A program made the translations under genes and the position numbers. A DNA stretch of 5,870 nucleotides from Flavobacterium sp. (GTDB lineage: Bacteria > Bacteroidota > Bacteroidia > Flavobacteriales > Flavobacteriaceae), in contig JADMKR010000063.1 in the NCBI GenBank assembly GCA_015478765.1, positions 1 through 5,870 of the forward strand. The letters run 5' to 3'. The first letter of the stretch is position 1. Every line of letters begins with the position of its first letter. Shown here in pieces: positions 1 through 5,870 of the stretch. The notes beneath the pieces are model-generated. The model did no database searches, had not been told where the DNA came from, and was given only the letters and a program-made list of their open reading frames with translations.

Positions 1-190
1 AGAATTACAGCAGGCATTGCAAACGGAAGATGTTGCGTGCATTATCGATGCCAAACACCTTTGTGTCAACTCACGCGGCATTCGCGATATTGAAAGCAGT
101 ACCGTCACATCGGAATTCGGCGGAAAATTCAATGAGCCGCAAAAACGCAGGGAATTCCTCGATTATGTGAAGATGGAAACAAATTTCTAA
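1..190 (+). CDS. folE: GTP cyclohydrolase I, C-terminal part (5' end outside the window)
   Basis: The frame is open from base 2 and ends at TAA 188-190, giving the last 62 residues. FolE converts GTP to 7,8-dihydroneopterin triphosphate, the first step of folate (tetrahydropterin) synthesis, in the cytoplasm as a zinc-dependent homodecamer. The visible segment has the family's C-terminal hallmark KHLCVNSRGIRD (local residues 18-29). By alignment in my head to the E. coli enzyme, the His at 19 matches catalytic His179, the Cys at 21 matches zinc ligand Cys181, and the Arg at 25 matches substrate-binding Arg185. The following VTSEFGGKF segment and RREFL close to the end also fit the family. The two N-terminal zinc ligands lie upstream of the window. 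The stop is 20 bases before cysS, so co-transcription is likely. The family call is firm; whether the rest of the gene is intact cannot be seen. Confidence 0.93.
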   Translation, partial: ELQQALQTEDVACIIDAKHLCVNSRGIRDIESSTVTSEFGGKFNEPQKRREFLDYVKMETNF

Positions 191-210
191 TTAGCGTTAA
201 ATCCCGGTAT

Positions 211-1689
211 ATGCCTTTATTCAACAGCCAACACTTAAAAATCTACAATTCGCTCTCGGGCGAAAAGGAAGCATTCGTACCAATACATTCGGGTAATGTT
301 GGCATGTACGTTTGTGGACCAACGGTTTACAGCAATGTTCACTTGGGAAATGTACGCACTTTTATGTCGTTCGATGTGATTTTTCGCTATCTCCAGCATT
401 TGGGCTATAAAGTCCGTTATGTGCGAAATATAACCGATGTAGGCCACATGGTTGACGATGTTGACGACGGTGAAGATAAAATAGCGAAAAAAGCGCGTGT
501 CGAAAAGCTCGAACCGATGGAAATCGTTCAGCGGTATACATTGGATTTTCACGACATTTTACGTGAATTCAATTTTCTGCCGCCAAGTATCGAGCCTACC
601 GCGACCGGACACATCGTTGAGCAAATTCAGATAATTCAGACAATCATCGATAATGGAATTGGTTACGTCGCAAATGGATCGGTATATTTCGATGTGGTTA
701 AATTTAACGAAAGCTACCATTACGGCAAATTGAGCGGACGAAACATCGACGATATGATGGCTAACACCCGGGATTTGGACGGACAGTCAGACAAGCGAAA
801 TCCGCAGGACTTTGCACTTTGGAAAAAAGCCGAAGCCGAGCACATCATGCGGTGGCCCTCGCCATGGAGCGACGGTTTTCCGGGTTGGCATCTCGAATGT
901 ACGGCAATGAGTACAAAATATCTCGGCAATCAATTCGATATTCACGGCGGCGGTATGGATCTGAAGTTTCCGCACCACGAATGTGAAATAGCGCAAAACG
1001 AAGCCTGCACCGGCCAGGTGCCTGTCAATTATTGGATGCACGCCAATATGCTGACACTGAACGGAAAAAAAATGGCTAAATCGACAGGTAACAATATTTT
1101 GCCACGCGAAATTTTGTCTGGAGAAAATGATATACTCAGCAAACCTTTCAGCGCATCGGTCGCACGGTTTTTTATGCTTCAGGCGCACTACCGAAGTGTT
1201 CTGGATTTCTCCAACGATGCCATAGTTGCAGCCGAGAAAGGGTACATCCGCTATATGGAGGCTGTTGATGGCCTACAGGATATTGCTCCTGCCACTACAT
1301 CCACATTGGATATCGCAGCCTGGAAACAGACATGTTACGACGCGATGAACGATGATTTCAACACGCCAATTTTGATCGCGCAACTTTTTGAAGGAGCCCG
1401 ATTTATCAATTTACTTAAAGATGGAAAGGAAACGCTTACTGCAGCCGATCTGTCCGACTTCACAGAGTCAATAAACTCGTTCACTTTTGATGTTTTAGGA
1501 CTCAAAAAAGAGAACGACGCGCAAGATAGCGGAAAACTCGAAAGCGTTGTGGAAATGCTGATTTCAATGCGGAACCGCGCCCGGGCCAACAAAGATTTCG
1601 CTCTGTCCGATCAAATAAGAGACGAATTGCTCGCAGTTGGAATTCAGTTAAAAGACGGCAAAGACCAAACAACATTTACAATCATTTGA
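211..1689 (+). CDS. cysS: Cysteinyl-tRNA synthetase
   Basis: This 492-residue cytoplasmic class-I aminoacyl-tRNA synthetase attaches cysteine to tRNA-Cys using ATP. The N-terminal Rossmann fold starts near residue 25 and carries CGPTVY (35-40) and the HIGH-class signature as HLGN (44-47). The second ATP-binding signature is KMAKS (287-291), a common variant of KMSKS. The zinc site that selects cysteine is complete: Cys35, Cys230 (in GWHLEC), His255 and Glu259 (in FPHHECE), matching E. coli Cys28, Cys209, His234 and Glu238. HGGGMDL (245-251) is also typical. The C-terminal part has the helical DALR-like region (about 365-435) and the tRNA-binding tail with ARANKDFALSDQIRDEL (457-473). The length is slightly above the roughly 460 residues of the E. 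coli enzyme, as is usual in Bacteroidota. The ATG at 211 was chosen because it gives the expected short leader before the catalytic fold; no Shine-Dalgarno sequence is seen, which is normal for this phylum. The stop codon overlaps yidD. Confidence 0.98.
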   Translation: MPLFNSQHLKIYNSLSGEKEAFVPIHSGNVGMYVCGPTVYSNVHLGNVRTFMSFDVIFRYLQHLGYKVRYVRNITDVGHMVDDVDDGEDKIAKKARVEKLEPMEIVQRYTLDFHDILREFNFLPPSIEPTATGHIVEQIQIIQTIIDNGIGYVANGSVYFDVVKFNESYHYGKLSGRNIDDMMANTRDLDGQSDKRNPQDFALWKKAEAEHIMRWPSPWSDGFPGWHLECTAMSTKYLGNQFDIHGGGMDLKFPHHECEIAQNEACTGQVPVNYWMHANMLTLNGKKMAKSTGNNILPREILSGENDILSKPFSASVARFFMLQAHYRSVLDFSNDAIVAAEKGYIRYMEAVDGLQDIAPATTSTLDIAAWKQTCYDAMNDDFNTPILIAQLFEGARFINLLKDGKETLTAADLSDFTESINSFTFDVLGLKKENDAQDSGKLESVVEMLISMRNRARANKDFALSDQIRDELLAVGIQLKDGKDQTTFTII

Positions 1690-1937
1690 CAGTAAAAAGA
1701 CTTCTGATATTGCCACTGGAACTGATGATCCGGTTTTACCGAGCCTTCATCTCACCACTGACGCCGGCCACCTGCCGGTTCGAACCAACCTGTTCGGCCT
1801 ATTTTCTGGAAGCGCTGCATGTACACGGTTTATTTTACGGTTCGTTTCTTGGCCTGAAGAGAATTGGCAAATGCCATCCCTGGGGCGGCAGCGGTTATGA
1901 CCCGGTGCCACAATCAAAAACCAACTCAAATCAATAG
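1686..1937 (+). CDS. yidD: YidD family membrane protein insertion efficiency factor
   Basis: This 83-residue protein belongs to the YidD (formerly DUF37 / haemolytic) family, small membrane-associated proteins thought to help YidC and Sec insert inner-membrane proteins. The family pattern is complete. It has an amphipathic N-terminal helix (about 4-20), then FISPLTPATCRFEPTCSAY (21-39), the middle block HGLFYGSFLGLKRI (47-60), and CHPWGGSGYDPVP (63-75). The conserved cysteines are at 30, 36 and 63. The start is TTG at 1686, which shares TTGA with the cysS stop. It is preferred because no ATG or GTG precedes the N-terminal helix in this frame; the first ATG (codon 14) would remove most of that helix. 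The overlap suggests translational coupling to cysS. In many bacteria yidD sits beside yidC, rnpA and rpmH; here it sits next to lgt, another membrane-acting gene. Only a short polar tail follows the core, and the bases just after it look oddly coding-like (see the entry at 1938-1996). Confidence 0.95.
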   Translation: MTVKRLLILPLELMIRFYRAFISPLTPATCRFEPTCSAYFLEALHVHGLFYGSFLGLKRIGKCHPWGGSGYDPVPQSKTNSNQ

Positions 1938-1996
1938 CAGTATTTATCGCCGCATTAAGCGGAATTCTTTATTTTTACCAATCAACCAAACATACG
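1938..1996 (+). other. yidD-lgt gap, open in the lgt frame with a hydrophobic reading
   Basis: The 59 bases between the yidD stop and the lgt ATG contain no stop in the lgt frame. That frame is open back to 1901, just after a TGA at 1898-1900, so it overlaps the end of yidD. It would read KNQLK, then a 16-residue hydrophobic stretch (SIAVFIAALSGILYFY), then QSTKHT before the Lgt Met. No ATG, GTG or TTG occurs in this extension, so it cannot be translated by ordinary initiation. A -1 shift near the five-A run at 1916-1920 would join it to YidD. It may be a decayed or frameshifted YidD tail or small membrane protein, or it may be chance in an AT-rich spacer. I see no terminator and no clear Bacteroidota promoter (TTTG / TAnnTTTG) here, so read-through from yidD into lgt is likely. 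Confidence 0.35.
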
Positions 1997-2923
1997 ATGA
2001 CAAATCTATTAGCTATAACCTGGAATCCTTCGGAAGGAATTGATCTCGGATTTTTTATGATACGCTATTATAGCCTAATGTTTATAGTTGCATTCGGTCT
2101 GGGATGGTATATCATGAAAAAAATATTCGATCGCGAAAACGAGCCGATCGAAAAACTGGACACTTTATTTATATGGACGGTTTTCGCCACATTGCTGGGC
2201 GCACGGTTAGGCCACGTATTTTTTTACGATTGGGAATATTTCCGGAATCATCCTGCCGAAATATTGCTTCCGTTCCGATTTACGCCCGAGTTCGAATTTA
2301 CTGGATTTCAGGGACTTGCCAGTCATGGCGCGGCAATCGCGATCATAATTACCATGTACTTCTTTAGTAAAAATGTGATGAAGCGACCATTGCTATGGGT
2401 ACTGGACCACGTTGTGATTCCGGTGGCCAGCGGTGCTATTTTCGTCCGACTTGGAAATTTCTTCAATTCAGAAATAATCGGATTTAAAACCACTTCTCCC
2501 TTTGGAGTACAGTTCGTAAGGGATCATTTTTCAGCTTCTGAAGCAATGGCCTCAACACAAATTCCGGAGCCAAATTCAGCCTTTCACGCAATTGCTAACG
2601 ACCCGAAATTTGCAGCACTTTTAGAGCAGGTTCCATCGCGGCACCCCGCACAACTATACGAGGCTTTTGGCTATATCATTGTATTCGCAGTACTGTTTTT
2701 CATGTACTGGCGCACCGATTTGCGCGAACGCATGGGCTTTTTGTTTGGAACTTTCCTCGTTATGCTGTGGAGCGTCCGATTTATCGTAGAATTCGTCAAG
2801 GAAAGCCAGGGTGGATTTGAAAGCGCACTGGGATTACTTTCTACAGGTCAGTGGTTAAGCATTCCTTTCATTTTAGTCGGATTTTACTTTATTTTCTTTT
2901 CAGACAGGCCGGTACGCGGATAA
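1997..2923 (+). CDS. lgt: Prolipoprotein diacylglyceryl transferase
   Basis: This 308-residue integral inner-membrane enzyme transfers diacylglycerol from phosphatidylglycerol to the lipobox cysteine of prolipoproteins, the first step of lipoprotein maturation before LspA. About seven membrane segments can be seen (roughly 20-41, 55-76, 107-124, 132-153, 223-238, 245-265 and 286-301), as in E. coli Lgt. The Lgt signature is present as RLGNFFNSEIIG (151-162). Other conserved parts are IRYYSLM (22-28), the ASHGA block with His110 (matching E. coli His103), HPAQLYEA (216-223) and SVRFIVEF (259-266), whose Arg261 corresponds to the essential periplasmic arginine of E. coli. The usual HGG is HGA here. 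A hydrophilic loop of about 50 residues (163-215) lies between the signature and HPAQLYEA. The ATG at 1997 places the WNPSEGIDLGFF start typical of flavobacterial Lgt close to the N-terminus. It follows yidD by 59 bases, and its stop faces secDF across the convergent spacer. Confidence 0.97.
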   Translation: MTNLLAITWNPSEGIDLGFFMIRYYSLMFIVAFGLGWYIMKKIFDRENEPIEKLDTLFIWTVFATLLGARLGHVFFYDWEYFRNHPAEILLPFRFTPEFEFTGFQGLASHGAAIAIIITMYFFSKNVMKRPLLWVLDHVVIPVASGAIFVRLGNFFNSEIIGFKTTSPFGVQFVRDHFSASEAMASTQIPEPNSAFHAIANDPKFAALLEQVPSRHPAQLYEAFGYIIVFAVLFFMYWRTDLRERMGFLFGTFLVMLWSVRFIVEFVKESQGGFESALGLLSTGQWLSIPFILVGFYFIFFSDRPVRG

Positions 2924-3159
2924 TTTTTTCAAAACTGTATCATACCGGCATTCACATGAAAACCTTCATTGTGACCCCTGAAAAGCTACTCAATCAAATA
3001 ACCTGAATTCAGCCACCGCATTCATCCTGACATTGATCAGCGAACTCACTTTGAAAGTTCCATTGGCCGCTGACTTGACAGAACAGTGACAGCGTACGGC
3101 ATTAAACAATGTTTCATCCATCGTTAATCGGTCGTCTGTAGTCTTAAACATATACAACT
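2924..3159. other. Convergent spacer between lgt and secDF, no convincing gene
   Basis: These 236 bases separate the lgt stop from the shared terminator. On the + strand, the ATG at 2956 opens a frame of only 16 codons to TGA at 3004-3006. On the - strand, a frame runs from ATG at 3149-3151 to TGA at 2990-2992 (53 codons), with an internal ATG at 3119-3121. Its translation (begins MFKTTDDRLTMDE, contains RCHCSVK, ends EFRLFD) matches no family I know and has no obvious membrane segment or signal peptide. I do not call it a gene. Bases 3076-3090 hold three closely spaced ACAG units (tgACAGaACAGtgACAG), too short to be called a repeat array. Most of this stretch is probably the 3' untranslated part of the lgt transcript. 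Confidence 0.5.
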
Positions 3160-3188
3160 AAAAAAGCCCGGCAAAACCGGGCTTTTTT
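3160..3188. terminator. Bidirectional intrinsic terminator between lgt and secDF
   Basis: A perfect inverted repeat joins six A and GCCCGG (3160-3171) to CCGGGC and six T (3177-3188) across a five-base loop, CAAAA. Read rightward it gives a GC stem followed by a U run for the lgt-side transcript; read leftward it does the same for secDF, whose stop lies 19 bases away. The symmetry and the convergent gene order both support use in the two directions. It lies 236 bases after the lgt stop, so the + transcript would carry a long 3' tail if this is its only terminator. Confidence 0.92.
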
Positions 3189-3207
3189 ACATTAAACTTT
3201 ATGATGT

Positions 3208-5847
3208 TTACGCTTGCGGCTCGTTGTGGAGCGCTTCGATTCTTTTATGTTCCGATGCAGGAATTGTATCGCACAATATCGGTGTAGCGACAAACAGGGA
3301 CGAATAAGTACCTACGCCTATACCGATCAGCATCGCAAATACGAATCCGCGGATCGACTCACCTCCGAAAATAAACATTATCAATAATACTAAAAGTACG
3401 GTAGCCGATGTATTGATCGTACGGGACAATGTTGAGTTGATAGACTGATTAACGATCTGATTGAAGTTGCCTTTGGCTTTTCCTCCCAAGTATTCACGAA
3501 CCCGGTCAAATACGATAACCGTATCATTCAGTGAATAACCTATAACCGTTAAGATCGCAGCAATAAAATGCTGATCCATTTCCATGTTGAAAGGCATATA
3601 TCTCCAGAACAATGAGTAGATACCGAGCACGAAAATCGAATCGTGTGCCACGGCAGCGATCGCGGCAAGACTGAACTGCCATTTTCTGAAGCTTAACATC
3701 AGATACAAAAATACGATTGCCATTGCAGTAAGAACCGCCCAGTAAGAATCGGTGCGTATATCATCTGAAACGGTAGGATCCACTTTAGATGACTGCATAA
3801 TACCCAACGTCTTGCCTTCATCAATTACCACAAAACGCTCATAATCGATGTCGGTAGAATAATATTTTTTCAGGGTTTCAAACAGCAATCGGTTTACTTC
3901 AAGATCTACCTCCTGCCCTGATTCTTCTACTTTATATTTAGTTGTGATGCGGATTTGATTATCGGCACCGAAAGTTTTTGCCTCGGCACTTCCAAATACA
4001 GCCGGATCAGACAAATCCTCACGGATCGCATCCGGCGAAACAGGCTTGTCGAAACGAACCTGGAACGTTCGTCCGCCTTTAAAGTCAACACCTTCATTAA
4101 GTCCTAACGTAAATAACGACACAAGGCTTCCTATTACAATGATTCCGGAGATCACGTAGGCAATCTTGCGATACTTCAGGAAGTTGAAATTAAAGTTGGT
4201 AAACCACTTTCTGGTAAGCCTTGTATCAAATGTCAGTTTGCCACCTTTCACCACGCTTAAATCAAGCAACATTCTAGTGATAAAAATCGCAGTAAACAAT
4301 GATGTAACGATACCGATCAATAACGTAGTCGCAAATCCTTTGATAGGACCTGTTCCGAGAACAAATAATACGATACCGGTAAGTACAGTGGTTACGTTGG
4401 CATCGACGATTGAACGCATGGCGCCCGTCCAGCTAAATGCTGCTTTGATTGCATCATCGAGTGTTTTTCCGCTCCTGATTTCTTCCTTCGCACGTTCATA
4501 GATGATAATATTGGCATCGACGGCAGTTCCCATCGTCAAAACGATACCGGCTATTCCCGGCAATGTCAGCACAGCGCCTAAACTGGCAAGAATACCAAAA
4601 AGGAAAAGTAAGTTTACAGCAAGCGCAATGTTGGCATACAAACCCGCTTTCCCATAATACACGATCATCCAAATGGAGATCAGCAATAATCCGATCAAAG
4701 CCGAACTAGTACCGTTATCGATTGCCTCTTGTCCTAGTGACGGACCAACAACTTCTTTTTGAACGATTTCCGCCGCGGCAGGTAATTTACCGGCACGTAG
4801 CACATTCGCTAAATCTTTGGTTTGGGTGATATCAAATGTACCTGAGATCTCAGAACGCCCACCTGAAATAGGTCCGCTTGAAACGCTAGGCGCCGAATAT
4901 ACAACGTCGTCAAGAACAATAGCGATGTAACCTTGCTCTTCGTGTGCTTTTTTGGTTAGTGCTTCCCAGGCTCTGGCTCCTGCACCGTTCATTTGCATCG
5001 ATACCGACGGCCGGCCCATTTGGTCAAAAGAATCGCTGGCATCGGTTACGACACCACCGCTCATAGCTGCCTGATTGTCCCGGCCGCCTTTAAGTGCATA
5101 TAATTCGACAGCATCAAAACGCTCACTGTTTTCTCCAGTGATTGTCGTTGGTTTTCCCCAAACAAATTTGGCGAAACGCATTTCGGCAGGTAGCAAACTG
5201 CGAATATCCTGACGCTTAAGGTAACTGTTTATTACGGCAGTATCTTTAGGCGCAACAACACCTAAAATAGGACCTCCACCCTGGCCTATAAATTTATCGA
5301 ACAGCGGATTTTTTGCGGTAGCCGTTGTGTCTTTGGCAGTATCTGTTAATAAAGAACCAATGGTATCGGTAGCAACTGTAGTACTTTCGGTAGTTACTGC
5401 ATTTACTTCAGTGTTCTTAAGCGTTTCATTGGCAGCCATAAGGAACTGGCCAAGTTCATCGATTTTATAGGTTTCCCAAAATTCCAATTGCGCCGTACTT
5501 TGCAACAGGTTTGAAATCCTGTCTACGTCCTTGGCCCCCGGAAGTTCCACCAGGATACGTCCTGATTGGCCGAGCTTTTGAATATTAGGTTGGGTAACGC
5601 CAAATTTGTCGATACGCTTGCGCAAAACTTCAAAGGCGCTTTCAACCGATTCGTCCACTTTACGGCGAATCACTTTTTCAACCTCGGCATTAGACATATT
5701 GATAGTGATCTCATCGCCAAGGGTACGTGTAGCGAAAATATCCGGAGAGGCTAATTTCGTATTTCCTTTAGAGATGCTTTCAAATTCGCTGAAGAAAAGA
5801 TCAACGTAATCTTGATTACCTTCCCTGTTTTTGGTTGCCTGCTCCAA
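3208..5847 (-). CDS. secDF: Protein translocase subunit SecDF (fused SecD-SecF), N-terminal part missing
   Basis: SecDF is an inner-membrane RND-type protein that uses the proton gradient to pull exported proteins through SecYEG. The 879 residues seen run as follows: SecD periplasmic domain (to about 375, with FGVTQPNIQKLG 82-93, RILVELPGAKD 97-107 and RAGKLPAAAEIVQKEVVGPS 351-370); SecD membrane segments 2-6 (about 381-399, 403-426, 429-450, 482-499, 504-527); and SecF with TM1 (561-581), GVDFKGGRTF (586-595) and TM2-6 (about 702-857). Both proton-path signatures are intact: GTAVDANIIIYERAKEE (440-456, Asp444) and GYSLNDTVIVFDR (770-782, Asp775, Arg782). A Thr-rich low-complexity insert lies at 141-180. 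The first SecD membrane helix and its DLKGG segment, expected about 100 or more residues earlier, are absent. The frame starts at TTG 5845-5847 and is blocked by TGA at 5857-5859, so this TTG is probably not the true start and a frame break is suspected. The stop is TAA at 3208-3210. Confidence 0.95.
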   Translation of the reverse strand: MEQATKNREGNQDYVDLFFSEFESISKGNTKLASPDIFATRTLGDEITINMSNAEVEKVIRRKVDESVESAFEVLRKRIDKFGVTQPNIQKLGQSGRILVELPGAKDVDRISNLLQSTAQLEFWETYKIDELGQFLMAANETLKNTEVNAVTTESTTVATDTIGSLLTDTAKDTTATAKNPLFDKFIGQGGGPILGVVAPKDTAVINSYLKRQDIRSLLPAEMRFAKFVWGKPTTITGENSERFDAVELYALKGGRDNQAAMSGGVVTDASDSFDQMGRPSVSMQMNGAGARAWEALTKKAHEEQGYIAIVLDDVVYSAPSVSSGPISGGRSEISGTFDITQTKDLANVLRAGKLPAAAEIVQKEVVGPSLGQEAIDNGTSSALIGLLLISIWMIVYYGKAGLYANIALAVNLLFLFGILASLGAVLTLPGIAGIVLTMGTAVDANIIIYERAKEEIRSGKTLDDAIKAAFSWTGAMRSIVDANVTTVLTGIVLFVLGTGPIKGFATTLLIGIVTSLFTAIFITRMLLDLSVVKGGKLTFDTRLTRKWFTNFNFNFLKYRKIAYVISGIIVIGSLVSLFTLGLNEGVDFKGGRTFQVRFDKPVSPDAIREDLSDPAVFGSAEAKTFGADNQIRITTKYKVEESGQEVDLEVNRLLFETLKKYYSTDIDYERFVVIDEGKTLGIMQSSKVDPTVSDDIRTDSYWAVLTAMAIVFLYLMLSFRKWQFSLAAIAAVAHDSIFVLGIYSLFWRYMPFNMEMDQHFIAAILTVIGYSLNDTVIVFDRVREYLGGKAKGNFNQIVNQSINSTLSRTINTSATVLLVLLIMFIFGGESIRGFVFAMLIGIGVGTYSSLFVATPILCDTIPASEHKRIEALHNEPQA

Positions 5848-5870
5848 ATCCTGTATTCAACCAGGCTTTG

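Noticed and set aside
787..1188. A 133-codon open frame on the - strand
   Set aside because: It lies wholly inside cysS, whose catalytic and zinc motifs are intact; the antisense translation resembles no family and is a shadow of the coding strand.
2104..2367. An 87-codon open frame on the + strand inside lgt
   Set aside because: It overlaps the lgt frame through conserved membrane segments, and its translation has no recognisable pattern.
2908..2934. Possible terminator at the lgt stop (CCG/CGG followed by a T run)
   Set aside because: The stem is only three base pairs and includes coding sequence; the strong hairpin at 3160-3188 is a better terminator.
2956..3006. A 16-codon + strand frame after lgt, beginning MKTFIVTPEK
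   Set aside because: The start faintly resembles small antitoxin-like proteins, but it stops after 16 codons and nothing downstream continues the similarity; too short to support.
3042..3060. Inverted repeat GAACT / AGTTC in the convergent spacer
   Set aside because: Five-base arms with a nine-base loop are expected by chance and have no flanking T run.
3070..3100. TTGACA-like sequence as a sigma-70 -35 box
   Set aside because: Bacteroidota housekeeping promoters do not use this box, no gene follows on the + strand, and no matching TAnnTTTG element is placed after it.
4166..4501. A 111-codon open frame on the + strand
   Set aside because: It is antisense to the SecD membrane segments and the SecD-SecF junction; its valine/isoleucine-rich translation mirrors the hydrophobic codons opposite.

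Overview
The window looks like a housekeeping segment from a Flavobacteriia-type member of the Bacteroidota. The evidence is a single-chain SecDF fusion, an Lgt and a CysRS with features typical of that group (HLGN and KMAKS class-I signatures in CysRS, a long hydrophilic loop in Lgt), moderate-to-low GC by eye, and gene starts without a recognisable Shine-Dalgarno sequence. I recognised the products from motifs in the translations; no database search was run.

Layout. On the + strand, positions 1-190 carry the C-terminal 62 residues of GTP cyclohydrolase I (folE). After 20 bases comes a complete cysteinyl-tRNA synthetase (cysS, 211-1689). It overlaps by four bases (TTGA) the small membrane-insertion factor gene yidD (1686-1937, TTG start). 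A 59-base gap leads to lgt (1997-2923), which encodes the prolipoprotein diacylglyceryl transferase. These four genes are close, point the same way and could be one transcript. The 284 bases from 2924 to 3207 hold no convincing gene, but they contain a strong A/T-flanked hairpin at 3160-3188 that can terminate transcription from both sides. On the - strand, secDF (3208 to about 5847, running toward the right edge) converges on lgt and shares this terminator.

Function. Three of the five genes serve the cell envelope. SecDF drives late steps of Sec export, YidD assists insertion of inner-membrane proteins, and Lgt puts the first lipid on exported prolipoproteins. FolE (folate/pterin synthesis) and CysRS (translation) are unrelated housekeeping functions that share the transcription unit.

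No novel defence, mobile or biosynthetic system is visible. The points worth a second look are small: the secDF reading frame breaks close to the right edge, before the expected N-terminal membrane segment; the gap in front of lgt reads as an open hydrophobic segment with no start codon; and the convergent spacer holds a 53-codon open frame next to the terminator.
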